Shown: positions 38,392 to 48,349, counted from the first letter of the stretch. The stretch is DNA of 64,000 nt from Oscillospiraceae bacterium (GCA_015064255.1 SVSP01000002.1:62001-126000), one strand, 5' to 3'. Translations and numbers: made by a program. Notes: a model not told the origin generated them from the sequence alone.

Positions 38392-40452
38392 ATGAAAAAA
38401 AGTATTGTCAAGGCTTTGTCGGTGCTGCTTATCTTTGCAAGCGTTTTTGCGGTAATGCTTACGGGATGCGGCAACGGCGAAGAGCAGGAAGATGAAAGCA
38501 CGATCGAAAAAATGAGCAAAGCGGAAGCCGAGGAATTCTTTTTTAAGGCTTACGAGGATACGGTAAACGCAAATTATCTTGTCGTTGACGTTATAGTCAA
38601 GGCGTCGCAGGAAATGGAATACGAGGGCGAAAAGCAAAGCGTAAACGAAGACAGCGACGTCAAGGTTATCGCGGGTAAAGATGCAAACGGAGTGCTCTCT
38701 GTTTCTGTTATCAATGCCGAAGGAAGCGAGGATTACGACGAATTTTACAGAGGAAATACTAAATACATATATTACATTAATGATTACGACCCCAACGGAG
38801 GCTCGGTATCATCGTATGACAGCGATTCGCCTTATACCGTTGCGAGTGTTCTTGACAAGTACATTTTCTATGCGTACGATATGAAAAAGACTGTCGAGGG
38901 ACTTTTTGCGATGGGCGCGAAGCTCTCTTATAAAGAAAATACGGTGACAGCCAAGGTCAAATCGGATGATTTTGAAGAGTTTGCCATAAATATACTCGGT
39001 GTGGGCGAAGATTCCTCGGAAATCGAAGATTCTAAGGAAATGCTGAAGGAATTTTCGTTTGCTATTGAAATTACGGCAGATGATAAAGGCTTTATCAAGG
39101 AATACTCGTTCACGCTGAATATGTCTGTTGCAAATAACGGTCAGAATGCGGTGGCAGACGTCAAAATTGATATGGAATTTAACGATATCAACGCTGACTC
39201 TTCGGTAGAAGAGCCTGTGTGGCTGACCGAATACCTCTCCGACCCTATCAACTTCGCCGACCGCTATGAAACCGATTGGAACGGAGATCTTGTTTGGTAC
39301 GAAGTAGATACACGTGAAAACGGATTTGTTGTAAAGACGGTCGTATATAATGCTGACGGAAGCGTTCAGTCTACCGTTGACTACGAGAGAAACGAAAACG
39401 GAAATGTTCTTTCAAGAATAGTCCGTTCAAGTGACGGCAAGGTTACACAAAAGGAAATAAACGAATATAACGGCGAAGGAGATATGGTAAAGCATACTCT
39501 TTACGAGGGTGATCTTCTTTCGCTTGTAAGAACATGGAATTATGACACGGGAATTGTGGTTACAACCGAGTACGAAAACGGCGTTATCATATGCGTTCGC
39601 GAGGTGAGCGACTATGAATATTACGAAAAGATCACTTTTTATGAAAACGGAAAGCCGATACAAAGCGATACACGCACCGAAGACGGAGATTTTACTACCA
39701 ATTATTATTATAAGCTCAGCGGAGAGCTTTTCTGCTACTCGGTGACGGACGATTCTTCCTGGGCGACCGTCTTCTATGACGCCGAAGGTAATATAATCGA
39801 TACAAGCGAAACCCCGATCGATAATTATACGTATATACACACGGAAAAGGATGCAAGCGGAAAGATCTTGTTCGAAGCAGAGTATAACTACTATATGCTT
39901 GTGACTACCGTTTATTACGAATATGACGATGCAGGTGAGCTTGCAGGTCGCAGAAAAGTAACCGTTGACGGTACTATGCTCTGGAGAGAGGTTTATACAG
40001 ACGGTGTTTGCGTTCTTAAAGAAGTATATACTTACTCCCTGCTTACAGATATCTACGAGTATAACGAAAAGGGAGTATGTATCAGACATACGCTCAACGC
40101 TATCGACGGACGTAAATATGTAAAGGAATATAACTCCGAAACGGGAAAGCTTGAAAAGGAATATTCATATTACGTAAGCGGAGATTACTATCTCTCATTC
40201 TATGACGAAAACGAGCTGAAGGTGAAGGAAGCGTTTGTAAATGCTGACGGAACAACGCCGTCGTACACCCTGTTTGAGTATAACGAAGACAAAAAGATAA
40301 GCAGACAGGAAAAATACAACGCAGACGGTGAGCTTTATCAGTACGCGGTTTACGAGCATTTCGGCGAAGACGGCTGGAACAGCATTATTTATGCGGCAGA
40401 CGGAAGTGTTATAGGAACAGATTCTTCCGATAATTACGGATCGGGCGGCTGA
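38392..40452 (+). CDS. Lipoprotein with YD/MORN-like tandem repeats, unknown function
   Basis: Lipobox AVMLTGCGN; repeating W/Y-x-x-Y-D/N-x-x-G motifs such as VVYNADGSVQSTVDYERNENGNV and YEYDDAGELAGRRKVTVDG. Confidence 0.65.
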   Translation: MKKSIVKALSVLLIFASVFAVMLTGCGNGEEQEDESTIEKMSKAEAEEFFFKAYEDTVNANYLVVDVIVKASQEMEYEGEKQSVNEDSDVKVIAGKDANGVLSVSVINAEGSEDYDEFYRGNTKYIYYINDYDPNGGSVSSYDSDSPYTVASVLDKYIFYAYDMKKTVEGLFAMGAKLSYKENTVTAKVKSDDFEEFAINILGVGEDSSEIEDSKEMLKEFSFAIEITADDKGFIKEYSFTLNMSVANNGQNAVADVKIDMEFNDINADSSVEEPVWLTEYLSDPINFADRYETDWNGDLVWYEVDTRENGFVVKTVVYNADGSVQSTVDYERNENGNVLSRIVRSSDGKVTQKEINEYNGEGDMVKHTLYEGDLLSLVRTWNYDTGIVVTTEYENGVIICVREVSDYEYYEKITFYENGKPIQSDTRTEDGDFTTNYYYKLSGELFCYSVTDDSSWATVFYDAEGNIIDTSETPIDNYTYIHTEKDASGKILFEAEYNYYMLVTTVYYEYDDAGELAGRRKVTVDGTMLWREVYTDGVCVLKEVYTYSLLTDIYEYNEKGVCIRHTLNAIDGRKYVKEYNSETGKLEKEYSYYVSGDYYLSFYDENELKVKEAFVNADGTTPSYTLFEYNEDKKISRQEKYNADGELYQYAVYEHFGEDGWNSIIYAADGSVIGTDSSDNYGSGG

Positions 40453-40598
40453 TAACGTATAATACGGATCAATGGATTATGCTTGAGATAAGAGGTAAAG
40501 TCTTAAAAACAGGTCATTTTTCAGACCGAAGTTTTGTAACTTTTTGCCAAGGCAAAGCACACAAAACTTCATAGCTAAAGAAAGGAATGGTCATAATT

Positions 40599-42632
40599 AT
40601 GAAAAAAATAATTGCAATTATGCTTGTCTGCGTGATTTTGATGTCTGCGGCAAGTTGTGCGCACACTCACAAGTTCGAAATCTCCGAAGCTGAGTCGGTT
40701 CCGGTAGGATGCCTTACAGACGGACTTGAAGTTAAAGTCTGCTCCTGCGGAGAAAGACAGGAAACAAAGCTTGAAGCTACCGGTCACGATATGGTTATCA
40801 CAATGGAGGTCAAACCGGCTTGTACACGCCCCGGCTCGACAGACTATAAGTGCAATAACTGCGGTAAGGTTGAATATAGCAACGTAGATCCGCTTGGGCA
40901 CAGCTACGAAGAGAAGCCTTCGGAGCCTTCAAGAGTTATCCGTTGCACAAACGAGGGATGCCTTAGCTGCGTATGGGGTGAGTCTAACAATAAGCATAAG
41001 GAAGCGCTCACCTTTAATTTCACAAAGGATGACGAGGCTGCTATTGATGCAAAATACAACGAAGTTCTCGCGGCAGTAGAGGCTGCACCCGAATATGATC
41101 CCAAGCTTCACGGATATGCGGAAGAGGGAGCGCTTGCGGAAGAATATAAAACCGTCGATACACTTCAGACAGAGCTTTACGAGCTCGTCCTTAATGCTAT
41201 TTCGCAAAGACAGCTTGCAGAGGTTGCTTATTACTGCGATATGAAGAATACCGAGCTTGAGGAAACCTATTCTTATATGAAGGATTATCATACGGCTGTC
41301 GTGGCAAAGTTCTACACACTTTCCCGTCCTTTCTATGACTCCTGCTACCGTGATTTCTATTACTACGGTCTGACAGAAGAAGAGATCAACGCATTCCTCT
41401 TCGATTCGGATGCGATATCCAATCCCGAATATACGGCACTCAAGGAAAGAAATAACGCTATCGAGGTTGAAGTTCTTGCACTTTCAAATCCCACAAGCGG
41501 AACGGAACTTCCTATGCTTTATGCCGAATTTGTTGAAAACAATAACAAAATGGCAGCTCTTATGGGATACGACAACTATCTCGAATACGCATACGAAAAC
41601 GTTTACGGCAGAGATTATACGTACGAAGAGGTGGCACAGCTTTCCGATTACGTAAAGACCTATCTTTCTCCCGTGTTTGCGGCAGTATATGAAAAGTGGA
41701 GCAATCTTACGGGCTTTACCGAAGATGAGCTTACGAGATACTACAATCAGGTAAGTTACCCCTTCTTTGAAAATCTTGAAGGCAATACTACGGTAAACGA
41801 TTACATAGATCTTCTCTCGTTTACCTCAAATCCCGACAAGACGTTCTCGTTCTCTGACGAGTTCAACAGTCTTATGGGAGACGGCAATATGTTCAGAGGC
41901 GATTATGAGGGTGCGTTCGTTACTTCGATCTATGCGATAGATCTTCCGATAGCATATTTCGGAAAGGGATATGACAACTGCTTTACAATAGTACACGAAT
42001 TCGGTCACTATATGAATGAGATATACACTCTCGACATTCTTGAAGAAGACGACGAATTCAGTCAGTCTTACGACCTTCTTGAAATGCATTCACAGGGCAA
42101 CGAGCTTCTTTATCTCTGCTACCTTAGGGAAAATGTTGATATGCCTGAAATGTCGCTTAATATCGTCGAAACACACGCGCTCGTTAACATACTTTATGCA
42201 ATAATCGCGGGTATGACTGTCGATGCTTTTGAGCAGGCAATATATCTCGGAACGTACGACGGAACAAATGCAGACACAATTATGGCTGACGGAAAGATCT
42301 CCTATGATGAATACGATCTTCTTTACGCGGGCATTTGTGCAGACTACGGTGCAGAAAAAGCACTTAAGGGATATTGGAGAGGCGGTATGACAGTTCAGTC
42401 GCCTTGCTACTACGTTTCTTACAGCGTATCCGCAATATCTGTTCTCCAGCTTTACGAGGTTGCAAATACAGACGGATTTGATGTGGCAAAGGATGCTTAT
42501 CTTAAGCTCTTTACATACGTTGACGAGGATTACGAAATGACAATGAAAGAAATTCTCGATTATGCGGGAATGCTTTCCTTCGAAGACGAGGAGCTTTACA
42601 AGAATCTTAATAAGTATTTCCTCAAAAAGTAA
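40599..42632 (+). CDS. M3-family (oligoendopeptidase-like) lipoprotein with N-terminal Cys-rich repeats
   Basis: Lipobox MSAASCAH; two GHxxx...C..C G repeats; HEFGHYMNEIY zinc site (HEFGH at 41994-42008). Confidence 0.85.
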   Translation: MKKIIAIMLVCVILMSAASCAHTHKFEISEAESVPVGCLTDGLEVKVCSCGERQETKLEATGHDMVITMEVKPACTRPGSTDYKCNNCGKVEYSNVDPLGHSYEEKPSEPSRVIRCTNEGCLSCVWGESNNKHKEALTFNFTKDDEAAIDAKYNEVLAAVEAAPEYDPKLHGYAEEGALAEEYKTVDTLQTELYELVLNAISQRQLAEVAYYCDMKNTELEETYSYMKDYHTAVVAKFYTLSRPFYDSCYRDFYYYGLTEEEINAFLFDSDAISNPEYTALKERNNAIEVEVLALSNPTSGTELPMLYAEFVENNNKMAALMGYDNYLEYAYENVYGRDYTYEEVAQLSDYVKTYLSPVFAAVYEKWSNLTGFTEDELTRYYNQVSYPFFENLEGNTTVNDYIDLLSFTSNPDKTFSFSDEFNSLMGDGNMFRGDYEGAFVTSIYAIDLPIAYFGKGYDNCFTIVHEFGHYMNEIYTLDILEEDDEFSQSYDLLEMHSQGNELLYLCYLRENVDMPEMSLNIVETHALVNILYAIIAGMTVDAFEQAIYLGTYDGTNADTIMADGKISYDEYDLLYAGICADYGAEKALKGYWRGGMTVQSPCYYVSYSVSAISVLQLYEVANTDGFDVAKDAYLKLFTYVDEDYEMTMKEILDYAGMLSFEDEELYKNLNKYFLKK

Positions 42633-42680
42633 GTAAAAACGCTTTTTGGAGGGCGTACCTCTAATAATTCTGATAAAATG

Positions 42681-42717
42681 TTAAAAGCCATCACGAATTT
42701 TTCGTGATGGCTTTTAA
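42681..42717 (+). terminator. Intrinsic terminator after the M3 peptidase region
   Basis: ttaaaagccatcacgaa-ttt-ttcgtgatggcttttaa. Confidence 0.88.
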
Positions 42718-42999
42718 CTTCCTTATGAGAAGGAGCCTTTACGGTTTCTTTTTTTAATATATTATTTTACAGCACGACCTTAAATCCGATATGCGTGCTG
42801 TCCTTTTTGTATGCTGTGCTTTTTTACGGATTTTCTCTGACTTTTGTCATACTCAGTGCGTTGCCAAGAAAAATACAGGTGAACAGTAAAAACAGCGCGG
42901 TCCCGAAACGGAAGCGCGCTGTTTTTATGAAAGTTAGTACAAAATCGGTTTGACTGAATAGGTGCGGTACAAAAAATTAATCCGCTTTGCGTTATAAAC

Positions 43000-45429
43000 T
43001 TAATTTTCAATCTCTTCGATAAAGTCGGTTTCGTATATCTTGCCGTTTTCTCCGATAACAAGCGTTTTTACCGAACTTTGAGGAATATGCGTATTAATTG
43101 TACGACCGAAAAGAGTTATCGTCACGTCGGTGTCAAGACCTTCGGTTTCGGCAAGGCGGATCACCGTGCCGTCGGAATCGGCGTGAGCCTTTATTGCAGT
43201 TGCTGTGACATTTTCCTTCGAGATAGAAAGACCGCTGAACTCTGACGGGAGATCGCCGCCGTGGAAGGTGTTACATATCACTTCGGCGGGATTGTTCAGC
43301 TCGTCTGCAATACGCTTGCTTTCGCTTACTGTGCGGAAGGGCGAGAGAACGTAAGAAAATCTATGTATTCCCTGATCCATAAATTCACAGAATTCATCTC
43401 TTTCGCCGTAATGATCGGCAGATATCGCGCCGCGGAGTACGGTGAGAGAAATTCTGTTTTCGGATGCGTCAAAGCTGTATTTGGAGTCGTTTGCTATGCT
43501 GATGCCCTTGCCGTTTGATCCGCAGAGTGCTATCCAAGCTTCGGAAACCTGTTCGCCTGAGTCGGTAGGACGCTCAATATGACCGAAAGGTATCTCGCAA
43601 AGCGATTTTGCATCATCAGCGTCAATTTTTACACCGAATTTGAGCATTTTATGATGCTCTCTGAAATCGATCTTCGTCTTGACTTCAACTAGGTCGCTGT
43701 CTGCAAAGATAGTGTAATCGCGCGTAACGGTGCTGTTTCCGATGTTTTGCACCGAACGGACGGTAGCTCTTACGGGACCGCTTTCGATGACCTTGATACT
43801 GCCTTCGGTGCAGATATCGGTAACCTTGTCAAAATGTGTTATTCCGTGTGCCCAGGTATCGCAGTGCGTTTCGTCAACAAGATATGTGAGTGTCGGCTCG
43901 CTGAAGAGTTCTTTTTCTTCGTTTTTCAGATAGAACGAGGATATTTCTCCCGTGTTTTTGTCAAATGTAAGGCGGATGGCATTGTTTTCGATGGAATTTT
44001 CACCGCAAATAAATGGATTGTTGACCTCGGGAGTATTTTCCCTGTCGAAATGCAAACGGAATATCTTGTATCCGAAAGCGGGAATCTCTGCTCTGAAAGC
44101 GACGTAATGCTTGTCGTGCTTACCGTTTGTTTTGGATGCACGCACTTCCTGAGAGGGAATATGATTTCCGCTGTTGTCGGTAATATAGGCGGGACGGGTA
44201 CCGAAAGTATTTGCTATTACCTGTGCATTCACACTGTGGTCCAAAGAATTGAATACAACGATCGGATTTCCGAGCTTTTTATATTTTTCAAAGCGGTTTT
44301 CCTCTGATGCAAGTGCATCCGCGAGCTTACCCTCTGCCTTTTCGGTATCTATTTTCCAAGCAATCTTTTGGAGCGCAAGGTTTGTACTGCGTGCAGATAT
44401 TGCCAAAGACTCGCCGTGGAAAGGACGCGCGTCGTCGTAAGCTTCCTTTATACTGCATCCGCCGAGAATGTCGTGGAATTGATTGAAGAGAATATTTGTC
44501 CACGCGCGCTCAAACGCTTCTTTCGGATACTTTGTTCCTGCGAGCTCTTTCGAAAGTATGGAAAATTTCTCTGATGCAAGGAGCGCATTTTCGCTTTTTC
44601 TGTTGTTCGTTTTTATCTCGCTGCACGCGCTGTAACAGCCCTTTGCGTGATACTGCAGGTCTTCGTTTACCGTGGGAAGCTCTCCGTGGCGTGCGTTTTC
44701 GAAATATTCGTCGGGCGTTGAATAGATATACTTCTCGTCAAGATTTTCTTTCATCCATTCAAGAAGCTCGACAGTCGGTCCGCCGCCGTGATTTCCGACG
44801 CCGTAAAATGCCATCATATCCGAATTGCCTTCGATTTCGGGAATTTTTTTGAAATTATCAAGTCTTTGCATAGTAATGCAGTAGCAAAACGGTATGCGGA
44901 ACGTTTTGACAATACTTCCGTCGGCACTCTGCCAGTTGAAAAGATTTTGTTTGAGAACCTTTTCGTGCGGAGCAGGTCGCATAAATACGTAATTCTTCAT
45001 TTTGCTGTTTTGGAGAATCATAGGCAGACTTCCGTTGTGACCGAAGGAGTCCACGTTGTATCCCGTAACGGCGTAGCGGCCGAATTTTTCTTTAAAATAT
45101 CTCTGACTGATAAGCGCGTGACGTGCAAACGATTCTCCGCAGGGAATGTTACAGTCGGGCTGAAGAAGCCATCCGCCGACGATGCACCATCTGCCTTCCT
45201 TTACACGCTCGACGATCTCGGCAAACATATCGGGATCGCTTTCCTCTATCCACATATAGTATATACTGCAGGCAGATGTGAATTTGAAGTGGGGATACTC
45301 ATTCATTCGGTCAAGTGCGCTTCGGAAGGTCGCCTTGACTTCTGCATATCCCTCCTGCCATCGCCAAAGCCACACGGGGTCGATGTGTGCGTTTCCTATC
45401 AGATAAACATTCTTTTCTTCGTTTTTCAT
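43000..45429 (-). CDS. Alpha-mannosidase-like, GH38
   Basis: YLIGNAHIDPVWLWRWQEG, GGWLLQPDCNIPCGES, GYNVDSFGHNGSLP, NQFHDILGGCSIKEAY. Confidence 0.93.
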   Translation of the reverse strand: MKNEEKNVYLIGNAHIDPVWLWRWQEGYAEVKATFRSALDRMNEYPHFKFTSACSIYYMWIEESDPDMFAEIVERVKEGRWCIVGGWLLQPDCNIPCGESFARHALISQRYFKEKFGRYAVTGYNVDSFGHNGSLPMILQNSKMKNYVFMRPAPHEKVLKQNLFNWQSADGSIVKTFRIPFCYCITMQRLDNFKKIPEIEGNSDMMAFYGVGNHGGGPTVELLEWMKENLDEKYIYSTPDEYFENARHGELPTVNEDLQYHAKGCYSACSEIKTNNRKSENALLASEKFSILSKELAGTKYPKEAFERAWTNILFNQFHDILGGCSIKEAYDDARPFHGESLAISARSTNLALQKIAWKIDTEKAEGKLADALASEENRFEKYKKLGNPIVVFNSLDHSVNAQVIANTFGTRPAYITDNSGNHIPSQEVRASKTNGKHDKHYVAFRAEIPAFGYKIFRLHFDRENTPEVNNPFICGENSIENNAIRLTFDKNTGEISSFYLKNEEKELFSEPTLTYLVDETHCDTWAHGITHFDKVTDICTEGSIKVIESGPVRATVRSVQNIGNSTVTRDYTIFADSDLVEVKTKIDFREHHKMLKFGVKIDADDAKSLCEIPFGHIERPTDSGEQVSEAWIALCGSNGKGISIANDSKYSFDASENRISLTVLRGAISADHYGERDEFCEFMDQGIHRFSYVLSPFRTVSESKRIADELNNPAEVICNTFHGGDLPSEFSGLSISKENVTATAIKAHADSDGTVIRLAETEGLDTDVTITLFGRTINTHIPQSSVKTLVIGENGKIYETDFIEEIEN

Positions 45430-45531
45430 AATCTTGCCATCCTTTTGCGGAAAATTACAAGCATTTATATCCTGTGTAAAAAGTATATCACCGACAGAGT
45501 AAAATCGGTATATTTTATTTATCGGAAAATA

Positions 45532-45560
45532 TTGCTTTTTTTTAGATTTGGTGTTATACT
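45532..45560 (+). promoter_or_regulatory. Promoter of the araC-type regulator
   Basis: ttgctt - 17 bp - tatact, 22 bp before ATG 45583. Confidence 0.65.
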
Positions 45561-45582
45561 TAATTTGGGAGGGGTAAAAATA

Positions 45583-46383
45583 ATGAGACTTTTAACCAAA
45601 GACGAGCATATAGAAAACGGAATAATTTCGGCAAGCTGTAAGCATTATGAGGGTAGTACGGCGCAACACAGGCACGAATTTTTCGAAATTGAATATATAA
45701 TAAGCGGAAGCGGAACATGTACCGTCAACGGAAAAGAATATCCGGTTGAAGAAAATATGATTTTTTTTATGACTCCTGCGGACGTTCACCGCTTTTCCTC
45801 GGAAAAAAGCGAGCTTATCAATATAATGTTTTCCTGCGAATACGTAAACACGGAAGAGCTTTTCAGACTCACTTCAAGCAGCTTGCCGTGTATGAAACTG
45901 ACAGATACGCACGATATTCGGCTTGTCGAGGGACTTCTTTATGAAATAGTAGCCTGCTTTGACCGAAAAAATATAGAAAGCGTACTTACTTTTCTTTCTG
46001 CGCTGACGGTTAAGCTCACATCGTTTGCTCCCGAAAATGACAGAAAGCTGCCGTCCGATATATGCAGAGTTATGCTCTATCTTCTTGAACGTTTCAAAGA
46101 GGGCGTGCGCCTTGAGGATGCCGCACAGTACGTCGGATTTTCAAGCGCGTATCTCAGCAGCTTGTTCAAAAAGCACACGGGAATGACCTTCAAAAGTTAT
46201 CTTAATTCCCTGCAGTTTGATTACGCGGCAAAAATGCTTTCATTTTCGGACAAAAACGTTCAGCAGATATGCTATGAATCGGGATTTTCCGATTATTCCA
46301 ATTTTGAGAGACGGTTCAGAAAAAGATTCGGCTGTTCTCCGAAGGAATACCGAGCGCTGCATATTCAAGGCGAATTGTTCTGA
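45583..46383 (+). CDS. AraC-family transcriptional regulator with cupin-like N-terminal domain
   Basis: HRHEFFEIEYIISGSGTCTVNGKEYPVEENMIFFMTPADVH; two HTH motifs through CYESGFSDYSNFERRFRKRFGCSPKEYR. SD gggagggg before ATG 45583. Confidence 0.93.
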   Translation: MRLLTKDEHIENGIISASCKHYEGSTAQHRHEFFEIEYIISGSGTCTVNGKEYPVEENMIFFMTPADVHRFSSEKSELINIMFSCEYVNTEELFRLTSSSLPCMKLTDTHDIRLVEGLLYEIVACFDRKNIESVLTFLSALTVKLTSFAPENDRKLPSDICRVMLYLLERFKEGVRLEDAAQYVGFSSAYLSSLFKKHTGMTFKSYLNSLQFDYAAKMLSFSDKNVQQICYESGFSDYSNFERRFRKRFGCSPKEYRALHIQGELF

Positions 46384-46431
46384 CGTAGGATTTTTTGTCT
46401 TTTTCGGTATTAAATTCGTTAAAAATTAAAC

Positions 46432-46460
46432 TTGACTTTTGATATACGCGGTGCTATAAT
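46432..46460 (+). promoter_or_regulatory. SigA-type promoter of the MFS gene
   Basis: ttgact - 17 bp - tataat. Confidence 0.85.
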
Positions 46461-46506
46461 GGGCGGCGTAAAACTTTAAACGTAAAGGAAATATAAGAAA
46501 ATTAAA

Positions 46507-47751
46507 ATGAACACAAATATAAGAAAGCGCGCGAAAGCGATAGCTTGGATGTGTACTCTCGTGTACTTTGCAAGCTATCTTATGAGAATAAATTTCGCGG
46601 TAATGCTTGTAAAGATAGGCTCTGATATTCAAGCCGACAAGACCGACCTTGCCGTTGTCGTTACCGGACTTACTATTGCATACGGGGCAGGGCAGATAAT
46701 AAGCGGATTTTTGGGTGACAGATTCAAACCGCAGAATATGCTCACCGTAGGGCTTACCCTTGCCGCTGTGTGTAACGTGGCTATGTATTTTTCAAACAGT
46801 ATCGCGGTGATGACCGCCGTGTGGACTGTAAACGGCTTTGCGCACTCTATGCTTTGGCCGCCCATCGTGCGTCTTATGTCGGCATATCTCAACGATGAAG
46901 AATACGCTTATTCGGCTGTCAGAGTTTCGTGGGGCTCGTCGTTTGCTACGATACTCCTCTATCTCGTTTGTCCGCTGCTTCTTAACTTTATGTCGTGGCG
47001 TACGGTAATACTTCTTTGCGCGATCGGCGGACTTCTCATTATGGTCGCGTGGAATATGGCGCATCACAAGCTTTTTACAGAAAAAACAAGCGAAAAAGCC
47101 GAAAAAACGGTTAAAAATGAGGTGGGCGAGAAAATACCGCTTCCCAAATACGTTTATCTGCCGATCGTTCTTATTATGCTCGGAATAATCCTGCAAGGCG
47201 TACTCCGTGACGGCGTTACAAACTGGATGCCTTCATATCTGCTTGAAACGTTTGGTCTTCCCGAAGAAAAGGCAATAGTTGCGACCGTAATTCTCGCCGT
47301 ATTCAGCGTAATAAGCTTTGCCGCGTTTGATTTTATGCACAGAAAGCTCATTCGCAACGAAGTCTTTTGCGCCGCCGTTATCTTCATAATGTCGGTTGCT
47401 TCCGCGGGGGTTCTTTACATAGTCAATGTGATCTCGGCATCGGTGGCGGTATCAATGATACTTATGGCGCTTATCGTTTCCTTTATGCACGGAATAAATC
47501 TTATGCTTATAACCGTCGTACCGAAGCGATTTATTAAAAGCGGAAAGGTTTCGACCTATTCGGGGCTTCTGAATTCCTGCACTTACATAGGCGCATCTAT
47601 CTCAACCTACGGATTTGCGGCTGTTGCAGAGTCACGCGGATGGAATTACACCATTCTTTTGTGGGTGATAGTCAGCCTTCTCGGCACGTTTTCCTGCCTT
47701 GCCGCAACGCCTCTTTGGAAAAAGTTCAGAAAAGATTATTCGGATAACTGA
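46507..47751 (+). CDS. MFS transporter (sugar-phosphate/OPA-like)
   Basis: About 12 TM segments; TIAYGAGQIISGFLGDRFKPQNML MFS motif. Confidence 0.88.
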   Translation: MNTNIRKRAKAIAWMCTLVYFASYLMRINFAVMLVKIGSDIQADKTDLAVVVTGLTIAYGAGQIISGFLGDRFKPQNMLTVGLTLAAVCNVAMYFSNSIAVMTAVWTVNGFAHSMLWPPIVRLMSAYLNDEEYAYSAVRVSWGSSFATILLYLVCPLLLNFMSWRTVILLCAIGGLLIMVAWNMAHHKLFTEKTSEKAEKTVKNEVGEKIPLPKYVYLPIVLIMLGIILQGVLRDGVTNWMPSYLLETFGLPEEKAIVATVILAVFSVISFAAFDFMHRKLIRNEVFCAAVIFIMSVASAGVLYIVNVISASVAVSMILMALIVSFMHGINLMLITVVPKRFIKSGKVSTYSGLLNSCTYIGASISTYGFAAVAESRGWNYTILLWVIVSLLGTFSCLAATPLWKKFRKDYSDN

Positions 47752-47871
47752 TATTTGAACAAAAAGACTCGGAGTAAAGCGGACTTCGCATAAGGAAGTT
47801 AGATATTCCTTGTGGGGGCGACGTCTTCGGCGTCCCGTTAAGGTAAATTAAAATGCCAAAACAAATAATAA

Positions 47872-47901
47872 ACCCCGACGGATTTTAAGGTCTGTCGGGG
47901 T
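47872..47901 (+). terminator. Hairpin terminator (CCGACAG stem family)
   Basis: accccgacggattttaaggtctgtcggggt. Confidence 0.75.
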
Positions 47902-47986
47902 AGTTTGTTGGATAAATTCTTATTTACCGTTCCGCTTTATCGCGCGTCGGCAGAGCAAAGCCCATGCTCATTAAAGACGTACGAGC

Positions 47987-48195
47987 GTCCCTCCGGGAGG
48001 GAGCTCCCGACGAAGTCGGGTGAGGGAGAGCGCGTGACAATAAAGTTAGCACAAACCCAAAGCCACGCAGGCTCCTTCCGTCACGGCTACGCCGTGACAC
48101 CGTCTCGCTGCGGCTCGGTCCCGCTCGGGCTCTGACACCGCACTGTGGTGTCATTCACTCCCCTCGCGCCGCTTCGCTACCTCTCGGAGGGAGGC
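47987..48195. repeat. MITE-like structured intergenic element
   Basis: Outer arms tccctccgggagggag / ctctcggagggagg; internal hairpins cccgacgaagtcggg, gtcacggctacgccgtgac, gacaccgcactgtggtgtc. Confidence 0.7.
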
Positions 48196-48263
48196 TTTTC
48201 GCTGATCCCATTATAACACAAATCGGCAGAGAAAACAATATCTCTGCCGAAATTTGTTTATTA

Positions 48264-48291
48264 CGGGTCGCCGAGAACGTCGACCCCTACA
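48264..48291. repeat. 28-bp dispersed palindromic repeat, second copy
   Basis: cgggtcgccgagaacgtcgacccctaca; one mismatch to 26512-26539. Confidence 0.8.
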
Positions 48292-48349
48292 AATGTTGTG
48301 TCAAACATCCTTGTGAGAACCGGAATAAACCGAGTCTTTTTTGCCTGAA

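Noticed and set aside
44788-45582. Upstream extension of the AraC-type ORF (531 aa)
   Set aside because: The N-terminal 265 residues are antisense to GH38; ATG 45583 has a strong SD and promoter.
47924-48154. Small ORFs (76 aa, both strands)
   Set aside because: Lie wholly in the MITE-like palindromic island; no SD or motif.
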